From contig JAUXAX010000043.1 of NCBI GenBank assembly GCA_030619685.1, positions 1 through 18,092 of the forward strand: a DNA stretch of 18,092 nucleotides, read 5' to 3'. Shown piece after piece: positions 8,131 through 14,464 of the stretch (positions are counted from its first letter, which is position 1; the number at the start of each line of letters is the position of its first letter). The stretch comes from Dehalococcoidia bacterium (GTDB lineage: Bacteria > Chloroflexota > Dehalococcoidia > SZUA-161). The position numbers and the translations under genes were made by a program. A model generated the notes under the pieces. The model did no database searches, had not been told where the DNA came from, and saw only the letters and a program-made list of their open reading frames with translations.

Positions 8131-8159
8131 ATTATACCAGCTAATCAACCGGTTGGCAA
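8131..8159 (-). promoter_or_regulatory. Sigma70-type promoter of the pyr operon
   Basis: Minus-strand -35 TTGCCA (8159-8154), a spacer of exactly 17 bases and a perfect -10 TATAAT (8136-8131), preceded by TGG. The predicted transcript start is near A8124, giving a leader of about 118 bases before the pyrR ATG. Confidence 0.88.
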
Positions 8160-8184
8160 GAACTTTCTATGACTTTTTGGCATG

Positions 8185-8328
8185 CTATTTAGAAAGGTCT
8201 TGCGTCCCTCCTACTACCGAGGCGACGGCATAGTCCCGGGAGTGAGAAAGGAGGAACCTCTGCCCCCAGCGGTCGACAATCCGCTGGATGCGCTCTATCT
8301 CAATTATGTCTACACCCACTCTATACAT
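8185..8328 (-). pseudogene. Truncated 5' fragment of acpS (holo-[acyl-carrier-protein] synthase)
   Basis: The minus-strand frame from ATG 8328 encodes 26 residues containing GVDIIEIERI and DRWGQRFL, the diagnostic N-terminus of AcpS, the phosphopantetheinyl transferase that activates ACP. The Asp in GVDI is the expected magnesium ligand. After RFL (position 8251) the similarity stops. The frame continues 21 unrelated codons to TAG at 8187-8185. In another frame F-L-T-P-G follows, reminiscent of the next AcpS motif (VFTPGE), so a frameshift precedes the truncation. A full AcpS is about 120-130 aa, so the catalytic E and K region is gone. No good ribosome binding site is visible. It is a relic lying upstream of the pyr promoter. 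Confidence 0.78.
8266..8287. repeat. Perfect 7-bp inverted repeat, 8-bp loop
   Basis: CCAGCGG and CCGCTGG flank TCGACAAT. It lies inside the acpS remnant, so it may simply reflect former coding sequence. No T-run follows on either strand. Confidence 0.4.
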
Positions 8329-8397
8329 TGGCACAAAGATAAGCTAACGGAGGTTTCGTGCCAAGAGTATACCACAGGAGTGCCTGCTCCATTAATG

Positions 8398-8426
8398 TTG
8401 ACTTTCGCAGGGTTTATTGATAGACT
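8398..8426 (+). promoter_or_regulatory. Candidate promoter of the CoA-transferase cluster
   Basis: TTGACT (8398-8403), a 17-base spacer and TAGACT (8421-8426), 68 bases before the first CoA-transferase ATG. The -35 is good but the -10 matches only four of six bases. It is divergent from the pyr promoter; together they account for the roughly 490-base gap between pyrR and the first CoA-transferase. Confidence 0.45.
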
Positions 8427-8494
8427 TTCGCACGAATCCCAAGCAAAAGGGTGACTGCTAAACACCAAATTCAATACCAAAAAAGGGGTAGAAA

Positions 8495-9727
8495 ATGCCA
8501 GAGAAGGAAAGGGAAACAGGATTTCTTCCTCGATATCGGGTCCTAGATCTGGCTGATGAGAAGGGTGCCTACTGCGGCAAACTTCTCGGCGACCTCGGAG
8601 CCGATGTGATAAAGGTTGAGCCCCCGGGAGGGGACAAAATGAGGTTCCGAGGTCCGTTTCATAATAACGAGGTTCATCCTGAGAAGAGCCTGCACTTCCT
8701 CTATTTCAACACCAGCAAAGGCTCGATCACGCTGAACATCGAGGATAGCACTGGCCAGGCTATCTTCAAGAGACTGGTCGAGAAAGCGGACATAGTGGTG
8801 GAAAGCTTTCCCGTGGGGTATCTTGCCAGCCTGAGGATAGACTATCCCGCGCTACGGAAGGTCAATCCCAGGCTGGTGATGAGTTCCATCACGCCATTTG
8901 GACAGAAAGGGCCCCTAAGCGGCTACAAGGCCACCGATATCAACATTATGGCCATGAGCGGCTACATGCAGCTTATCGGCGAGCCTCACCAGCAGCCGCT
9001 GGTGCTCGGCGGTGAGCAATCGTTCTATCCCGGAGCACAGTATGCAGCAGCCAGCACAGTAGCCGCGCTATTCTACCGGGATGCCACCTCAGGGAAGGGA
9101 CAGCATGTGGACGTGTCCATGCAAGAGGCCATGATAACCTTCTATCATGAGCAGACGCCGGTAGCCATGTGGAAAAAGAAAAAGGAGAACGTATCACGGG
9201 TAGGTGTAATGGATGCCATGGTCACGCCCTGCGGCCTGTATCCCTGCAAAGATGGCTGGATCTCGCTGTGTGTGGTGACACCGCTGGAGTGGGATACGCT
9301 GGCGCAGTGGATGCACGAGGTAACAGGCAACGATGAAGTCCTACAAGAACAGTACAAAGGCGGCCTAATTGATCGCATGCCGGTCCGCGATATGGTAAAT
9401 GTGATGGTGATAGACTTCACCGACAGGCTCACCGCGCGGGAGCTTTTCCTCGAGGGACAGAAGCGGAAGCTGGCGGTTATACCGGTAAACGATGCGCCCG
9501 GACTTCTCGAAGACGCCCAGCTTAGTTCACGCGGCTTCTGGGTGGAACTGGACCATCCCGTGGTCGGCAAAATGAAGTACCCCAAGGGCCCGCTATACAG
9601 TGACGCCATCGGGGCGCCCCAAAAGGCGGCTCCGCTGCTGGGCGAGGACAACGAGAGAATCTACTGCGATGAGCTGGGATACTCTAAAGAAGACCTGGCG
9701 GTGCTGCGCACCACAGGTGTAATCTGA
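8495..9727 (+). CDS. Class III (CaiB/BaiF/Frc family) CoA-transferase, catalytic-type subunit
   Basis: Transfers CoA between a thioester donor and a carboxylic acid. At 410 aa the length fits family III. The N-terminal VLDLADEKGAYCGKLLGDLGADVIKVE-type segment (about 16-42) is the family's Rossmann-like start. YKATDINIMAMSG at 144-156 carries Asp148 at the catalytic position, corresponding to the GHDINY Asp of alpha-methylacyl-CoA racemases. GKGQHVDVSM near 205-215 and a C-terminal region with SRGFW complete the fold. The ATG at 8495 is preceded by AAAGGGG. It is the first gene of the plus-strand cluster and lies 39 bases before a second family III gene, with which it probably forms a heteromer. 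Donor and acceptor are unknown; succinyl-CoA or another acyl-CoA is plausible. Confidence 0.9.
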   Translation: MPEKERETGFLPRYRVLDLADEKGAYCGKLLGDLGADVIKVEPPGGDKMRFRGPFHNNEVHPEKSLHFLYFNTSKGSITLNIEDSTGQAIFKRLVEKADIVVESFPVGYLASLRIDYPALRKVNPRLVMSSITPFGQKGPLSGYKATDINIMAMSGYMQLIGEPHQQPLVLGGEQSFYPGAQYAAASTVAALFYRDATSGKGQHVDVSMQEAMITFYHEQTPVAMWKKKKENVSRVGVMDAMVTPCGLYPCKDGWISLCVVTPLEWDTLAQWMHEVTGNDEVLQEQYKGGLIDRMPVRDMVNVMVIDFTDRLTARELFLEGQKRKLAVIPVNDAPGLLEDAQLSSRGFWVELDHPVVGKMKYPKGPLYSDAIGAPQKAAPLLGEDNERIYCDELGYSKEDLAVLRTTGVI

Positions 9728-9766
9728 GGTATCAGACAACGCGCGAAAGAAAGGAAGGATAAGGCT

Positions 9767-10990
9767 ATGGCCAAGAAAGCTCTCGAGGGCGTTAGAGTCA
9801 TAGAGTTCGGTCTTTACATAGCATTGCCCCTGGCCACACGTCTGCTGGCTTCCATGGGTGCAGAGGTTATCAAGGTTGAGACGCTTACAGCTCTCGATAT
9901 GTCATGGTACGGCCCTATCTATGCGCCGGGGGCGCTACAACTAGAGTACCGGCCACTCAAGCGAAATGTCACCCTTGATGTCCGCAAGCCCAAGGGCAAG
10001 GAGGTCATGGAAGAGCTGATCAAGAAGAGCGACGTATACATGACCAACCTTGGGGGGGGAGCTCTGGCCAGGTATGGTCTTGACTTCGATCATGTTCAAT
10101 CGCTAAAAGAAGACCTGATCGTACTCTGGCAGACCGGACTGGGGAGCACAGGCCCCTATGGAGGCTACAAGGCCTATGGGAGGCTGATGCAGCACGCCTG
10201 CGCCATATCCAGCATGAGCGGGACGCCCGACAACCTCGGCGTAGCCAACATCTCCTACTCCGACTACCACACCTCAGTGTTCAACGCCCTAGCAGTGATA
10301 GGAGCACTGGAAAGGCGGCGCCGCACGGGCAAGGGCTGCTTCATCGAGTGCCCAATATATGAATCCGGTGTGGTCACTGTGGGTCCTGCCTTCCTGGACT
10401 ACCAGTCAAACAGAGTTGTCCCGGAGCGCAGGGAGAACAGGCACCGTTTCTTCGCCCCGCACGGTGCATATCCCTGCAAGGGCGAGGATAGGTGGTGCAC
10501 CATCGCCGTCACTACGGAAGAGGAATGGAAGGCCTTCTGCGCCGCCATCGGCAACCCGGCCTGGACAAAATCGCCGGAGTACGCCACCGCCGCTGATAGG
10601 GTCAAGAAAGCGAAGGAGCTGGACATCCTGGTCGGAGAGTGGACATCGAAGCGCACCGCCTACCAAGTCATGGAAAGGCTGCAAAAGGCAGGGGTGCCAG
10701 CAGGAATTGTGGCCAAGGGAGAAGACCTGGCAAAAAGCGAGCATCTGAAGAGCCACGATTTCTACAAGGAAGCCGAATACTATTCCGCTGACTTCAATAG
10801 GCCAGGCGTAGAGTGGCCCGTTGCCGGGAGATCGCCGGTGTTCTCCGAGCCGATCTATTTCTCCGAGACTCCCGTCTTATTCGGGCCTATGCACAAGGTC
10901 GGGCAAGACAACAACTACGTCTACGGCAAGCTCTTGGGCATGTCAAAGAAGGAGATCAAGGAACTAACAAAAGAGGGCGTCTTCGCCTAG
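9767..10990 (+). CDS. Class III CoA-transferase homologue lacking the catalytic Asp
   Basis: A 407-aa family III protein starting VRVIEFGLYIALPLATRLLASMGAEVIKVE-like at 9-37, with TGKGCFIECP near 187-196 in the acyl-binding region. Where the upstream subunit has YKATDINIM, this one reads YKAYGRLMQ (134-142), so the catalytic Asp position is Gly138. It is therefore unlikely to form the aspartyl-CoA intermediates by itself and is probably a structural or substrate-binding partner of the upstream subunit. The ATG at 9767 follows AAGGAAGGATAAGG. Two-subunit family III enzymes such as succinyl-CoA:benzylsuccinate CoA-transferase (BbsE/BbsF) are a precedent for paired genes. Specificity cannot be read from sequence. 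Confidence 0.87.
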   Translation: MAKKALEGVRVIEFGLYIALPLATRLLASMGAEVIKVETLTALDMSWYGPIYAPGALQLEYRPLKRNVTLDVRKPKGKEVMEELIKKSDVYMTNLGGGALARYGLDFDHVQSLKEDLIVLWQTGLGSTGPYGGYKAYGRLMQHACAISSMSGTPDNLGVANISYSDYHTSVFNALAVIGALERRRRTGKGCFIECPIYESGVVTVGPAFLDYQSNRVVPERRENRHRFFAPHGAYPCKGEDRWCTIAVTTEEEWKAFCAAIGNPAWTKSPEYATAADRVKKAKELDILVGEWTSKRTAYQVMERLQKAGVPAGIVAKGEDLAKSEHLKSHDFYKEAEYYSADFNRPGVEWPVAGRSPVFSEPIYFSETPVLFGPMHKVGQDNNYVYGKLLGMSKKEIKELTKEGVFA

Positions 10991-11046
10991 CAACCCCACA
11001 CAGAGGGGCGCCTACCAGGGAAGGATGAAAATTGATATGCCGGATG

Positions 11047-11109
11047 CCGTTCGTGGCGAGCTCTTCGACAGGCCTGTCCTGAGCTTGCCGAAGGGCTCAG
11101 GGTGAACGG
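11047..11109. repeat. REP-like palindromic intergenic repeat
   Basis: Terminal CCGTTC (11047-11052) and GAACGG (11104-11109) enclose an inner hairpin CCTGAGC/GCTCAGG (11078-11084 and 11095-11101) with a TTCGACA/TTGCCGAAGG-type core. Sequences of this sort (CTGAGC-TTGTCGAAGG-GCTCAG) recur dispersed in many bacterial genomes. It occupies most of the 147-base gap between the second CoA-transferase and the amidohydrolase gene and may weaken read-through or stabilise mRNA ends. Confidence 0.7.
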
Positions 11110-11137
11110 ACTAGACTTTGTCCAAGGAGGATAGTAA

Positions 11138-12016
11138 ATGAAGGCCATCGATATGGAGTGCTTGATGAGCACCAAGGAGGGCGCGGTAAGCAGAGACCCA
11201 GCGATGATAGAGGCGCTAAAGGAGTATTTCAAGACGTCAGGGATGCGCATAAAGACCGAAGACGAGATGGCTCAAGATTGGAGGGATGCTGATGTCCAGG
11301 TGGTGATTCTCAGTGCCACGGGCAAACCTTTTGGCTTCACCGAGTTTCAGCACGTAAAGGATAGGCACAACTACGTAGGCCAACTGAAGAAGGCCTATCC
11401 CGATGTCGTTCTAGGATTTTGGGTAGGCCTTCCTCTCGACTGGGGTGTCTGGACAGCGCTTAAAGAGGTGGAAAGATGCATCTCGCAGCTGGGCAGCTTC
11501 GGCGTATTCGTATCGGGAATGGCCGGCGTTCCTGCAAATGACAAGACATGGTGGCCTTTCTATGAGATGTGCCAGGAGGCGCAGGTCCCCATCAAGATTA
11601 CGGTCGGAGCAACCGCCGGAGGGGCCGGTCAGGGTGGAGGAATGGGCATACGCCTGGTGACCGAGAATCCGATCCCTAATGTAGATGATGTTGCCGCCGC
11701 TTTTCCCGGACTTACCATCATCGGACATCATTACCCCTGGCCCTTCATTGACGAGATGGTGGCTGTGATGATACATAAGGACAATGTGTATTGCGAGGTG
11801 CACGGCTGGCGGCCCAAGTACCACCACGAGCTCTTTAAGAGAGAACTGAACACCCGTGTCAAGAACAAGATAATGTTCGGCAGTGACTACCCCTTCTTCC
11901 AGTACGAAATACTGTTCGGCGACTGGGAGGCAGCAGGTCATAAGCCAGAGGTATTGCAGAACGTCTACCTCAATACTGCGCGGAAGGTGCTAGGGTTAGA
12001 TCAGGAACCTAAGTAA
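11138..12016 (+). CDS. Amidohydrolase-2 (ACMSD-like) family protein with degraded metal site
   Basis: A 292-aa TIM-barrel-type protein of the amidohydrolase-2 / ACMSD superfamily, whose members hydrolyse or decarboxylate carboxylated substrates. The C-terminal half is recognisable: GLTIIGHHYPWPF (191-203, His197/198) and MFGSDYPFF (247-255, Asp250 of the usual G-S/T-D-x-P motif), then NTARKVLGL, the classical end of the family. The N-terminal HxH pair, however, is replaced by IDMEC (4-8), and the usual P-x-x-I-H-x-G strand reads PIKITVGAT (151-159). Three of the canonical ligands are therefore missing, and the protein may be non-metal or non-hydrolytic. The ATG at 11138 has AAGGAGG seven bases upstream. 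It lies in the same cluster as the CoA-transferases and acyl-CoA dehydrogenases. Confidence 0.82.
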   Translation: MKAIDMECLMSTKEGAVSRDPAMIEALKEYFKTSGMRIKTEDEMAQDWRDADVQVVILSATGKPFGFTEFQHVKDRHNYVGQLKKAYPDVVLGFWVGLPLDWGVWTALKEVERCISQLGSFGVFVSGMAGVPANDKTWWPFYEMCQEAQVPIKITVGATAGGAGQGGGMGIRLVTENPIPNVDDVAAAFPGLTIIGHHYPWPFIDEMVAVMIHKDNVYCEVHGWRPKYHHELFKRELNTRVKNKIMFGSDYPFFQYEILFGDWEAAGHKPEVLQNVYLNTARKVLGLDQEPK

Positions 12017-12047
12017 ATATAGAACTCGCGAAAACGGAGGCAGCTTA

Positions 12048-13219
12048 ATGGACTTCAGTTTTACGCCGGAGCAAGAGCGTCTACGCCAGGAGGTGCGAGA
12101 CTTCCTGCAAAAGGAGGTCAAGGAGGATAGCAGACTGGATTTCCTGTACGACCGGCCATATAGCCCTGCTACCCGAGGGCTGCTACGCAAGCTGGGGGAA
12201 AAGGGCTGGCTCTGTCCCACATGGCCCAAGGAGTGGGGCGGCATAGGGGCTTCAGCCTTTGATAACTACGTCATTCAAGAGGAGCTGGCATATGCCTTGC
12301 CCCAGCACCATTTGCTCTGATTGGAGCCATGGTAGTAGGACCTACACTCTTTTTGCACGGAAGCGAGGAGCAAAAGAATAAATACCTGCCGCGGATAGCC
12401 AGCGGCGAAATCGAGTTTTCAATGGGTTACACCGAACCTCAGGCGGGCTCAGACCTTGCTTCGCTGAGTATCAGGGCGGAGGATAAGGGTGATTACTATC
12501 TGATCAATGGCCAGAAGATGTTCAGCACCAAAGCTGACTTCGCTGACTATGGCTGGCTGGCGGTCAGGACCGACCCCGATAATCCCAAGAAGCATAGAGG
12601 GATTTCGCTGCTCATCTTTGACCTGAAGAACACGCCGGGAGTTACCATCCGCCCCATATACAATATGAGCGGTTATCACTCATGCGAGGTATTCTACGAC
12701 GATGTCCGTATCCCGAAGGAGAACCTAGTCGGCGAACTGAACCAGGGGTTCTACATCATCGGGGCCGCACTCCTCTTCGAACGAGCAGTCACAGTCAGTG
12801 GATTCTACCGCCCCCTGGAGCTTTTGGTGGATTATGTCAAGAACACCAAACGCCATGGGAGGCCGTTGTCGGAGGATCCGCTCGTGCGGCGCAAGCTGGC
12901 CGAGATAGAGATGAAGTTCGCTGTGACCAGGATAATCTCCCTGCGTCTCTGCTGGATGCAGGAGCATAAGATGTTTGCCCTGAATGAGACCGCGATGGCC
13001 AAGCTGCTTAGCACCGAGATGGTTTACGACCTAGCCAACGCAGGTACGCAGGTAATGGGTCCCTACGGGGAACTAGCGTCCGATTCCAAATACGCAGCAC
13101 TCCATGGGTGGTTTGCGCATATCTATCAAGAGTCCCCGCATTACAAGATCGCCGGCGGTACCTCTGAGATTCAGAGGCAGATTATCGCTACCAGAGGGCT
13201 AGCTCTCCCCCGAGGCTAG
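12048..13219 (+). pseudogene. Acyl-CoA dehydrogenase, interrupted by a single frameshift
   Basis: FAD-dependent alpha,beta-dehydrogenation of an acyl-CoA. The first frame (12048-12320, 90 aa) holds the N-terminal helical domain (MDFSFTPEQERLRQEVRDF) and ends TGA. The continuation from about 12302 in another frame reads PAPFALIGAMVVGPTLF and includes YTEPQAGSDLASL (FAD/substrate loop), an FAD-binding beta domain and the C-terminal AGGTSEIQRQIIA. Adding one C to the CCCC run at 12300-12303 restores an uninterrupted protein of 390 aa, the normal length. The break may be a real mutation or a homopolymer error. GGTSEIQR has Gly where many acyl-CoA dehydrogenases carry the catalytic Glu, as in heteromeric FadE pairs. 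GGAGG lies seven bases before the ATG, and the gene is 31 bases after the amidohydrolase. Confidence 0.88.
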
Positions 13220-13335
13220 TTCCAGCTCCCAGGCAATGGACATCTATCAGCAGCCTTTTCGATAATGCCTCTGCAATCATCACTAGCCATCTACGTATTA
13301 GCCCACAGGCTGAGCCTGCCTTCCTAACCAATCGT

Positions 13336-13363
13336 TTGACCTTACTGAACTCCTTGGTATAAT
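13336..13363 (+). promoter_or_regulatory. Sigma70-type promoter for the glycyl-radical activase gene
   Basis: TTGACC (13336-13341), a 16-base spacer and a perfect TATAAT (13358-13363) preceded by TTGG. The predicted start is near 13370, about 65 bases before the coding region. This is one of the two strongest promoters in the window, so the activase and following dehydrogenase can be expressed separately from the upstream cluster. Confidence 0.8.
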
Positions 13364-13408
13364 GGAAATCAACCGAAGAAACCAAACAGCCAATACGAGG
13401 CTAGGGAG

Positions 13409-13421
13409 TGCTAGTCTAGCA
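13409..13421. promoter_or_regulatory. Perfect 13-bp palindrome between promoter and activase start (possible operator)
   Basis: TGCTAGTCTAGCA is symmetric around a central T. It lies about 45 bases downstream of the -10 and 12 bases before the first possible start codon, in the 5' untranslated region. It could be a repressor site. There is no T-run, so it is not a terminator. Confidence 0.35.
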
Positions 13422-13432
13422 GGCTGCGAGGA

Positions 13433-14401
13433 GTGATCTTGCTTATGGTCAATTTGGGAGGTTTGCCTTCGAGTGATTCCGAAGGCTCCGAGAAGACCGA
13501 AACAACGGGTTGTGTTTTTAACATAGAGAGATTTGCAATCCGCGATGGCCCTGGGATCAGGACCACCGTTTTCCTTAAGGGTTGCCCGCTGAGATGCCTG
13601 TGGTGTAGCAACCCGGAGTCCATACAGCCATCCCCGCAGCTTTTTTACTTCGAACATCTATGCGCCAGATGCTATCGGTGCGTTGAGGCCTGTCCCAATA
13701 AGGCCACTACAGTAAGTCCTGAGGGTGCCATAGAAATAGATCGCCGCCTATGCAAGAACTGCGGCAAGTGCGTTGAGGCATGCCCCAACAAGGCCAGAGA
13801 GATAAGTGGGAAGCTCATGACCGTCGAAGAGGTTTTGGAGGAAGTGAAGAAGGATACCCTGTTCTATCAGAACTCAGGCGGCGGGGTTACTGCCTCAGGA
13901 GGTGAGCCAACCCATCAGCCGGAATTCCTCTGGCACCTATTTCGAAGGTGCCAAGAGTCAGCCATCGACACATGTCTGGATACCTGCGGATTTGTGCAGA
14001 CCAAGGTTCTGCAAAGGATTCTGGAGCATACCAATCTGGTGCTTTACGACATTAAGCACATGGATCCAGTGAGACATAAAGAGCTTACCGGGGTCGATAA
14101 CGGATTAATCCTGGAAAACGCTAGAATGGTCGCTGCCCAAGGTAAGCCAATGATAATAAGGGTGCCTTTGATACCGGGGTATAACGATTCGGAACAGAAT
14201 ATAGGAGCTTTGACTGAATTCATGACTGAGCTGGGGCTCAAGAGAATCGATCTTTTGCCCTATCATTCGCTGGGCAAGGAGAAATACGCCAGATTGGGTC
14301 TGGAATACGAGTTGAGCGTGCTCAAACTGCATGAAAGTGAAGAGGTGGAGGTTATCAAAACCTTTCTTGAGTCCCGCGGACTAGAGGTCGGGATCGGCTA
14401 A
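13433..14401 (+). CDS. Glycyl-radical enzyme activating protein (radical SAM)
   Basis: Uses S-adenosylmethionine and a [4Fe-4S] cluster to install the glycyl radical in a partner enzyme under anaerobic conditions. Numbered from GTG 13433 (322 aa), the radical SAM triad C-x3-C-x2-C is Cys51/55/58 in GCPLRCLWCSNPES. A two-cluster ferredoxin insert follows: C77-x2-C80-x2-C83-x3-C87 and C107-x2-C110-x2-C113-x3-C117. GGGVTASGGEP is the SAM-binding motif. This form is typical of activases for benzylsuccinate synthase, glycerol dehydratase or 4-hydroxyphenylacetate decarboxylase, not of pyruvate formate-lyase activase. The start is uncertain: GTG 13433 overlaps GAGGAG, TTG 13439 has a better 5-base spacing, and ATG 13445 is also in frame. 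No glycyl radical enzyme gene is present in the window, so its partner is unknown. Confidence 0.9.
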   Translation: MILLMVNLGGLPSSDSEGSEKTETTGCVFNIERFAIRDGPGIRTTVFLKGCPLRCLWCSNPESIQPSPQLFYFEHLCARCYRCVEACPNKATTVSPEGAIEIDRRLCKNCGKCVEACPNKAREISGKLMTVEEVLEEVKKDTLFYQNSGGGVTASGGEPTHQPEFLWHLFRRCQESAIDTCLDTCGFVQTKVLQRILEHTNLVLYDIKHMDPVRHKELTGVDNGLILENARMVAAQGKPMIIRVPLIPGYNDSEQNIGALTEFMTELGLKRIDLLPYHSLGKEKYARLGLEYELSVLKLHESEEVEVIKTFLESRGLEVGIG

Positions 14402-14464
14402 CGTGCCGTCACCCAACAGCTCGTTCGGTTGACTACCACCGGCCATGAGCGAAAGGAGGAGAGC

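Noticed and set aside
8182..8454. Plus-strand open frame of 90 codons in the pyrR/CoA-transferase gap
   Set aside because: No ribosome binding site and no recognisable sequence. It lies antisense to the acpS remnant and spans the candidate promoter.
13306..13318. CAGGCTGAGCCTG palindrome after the broken dehydrogenase, considered as a terminator
   Set aside because: The loop would be one base and no T-run follows, so it is not an intrinsic terminator.
14429..14464. TTG start for the second acyl-CoA dehydrogenase
   Set aside because: The AAGGAGG lies inside this extension and the added residues are atypical; GTG 14465 fits better.
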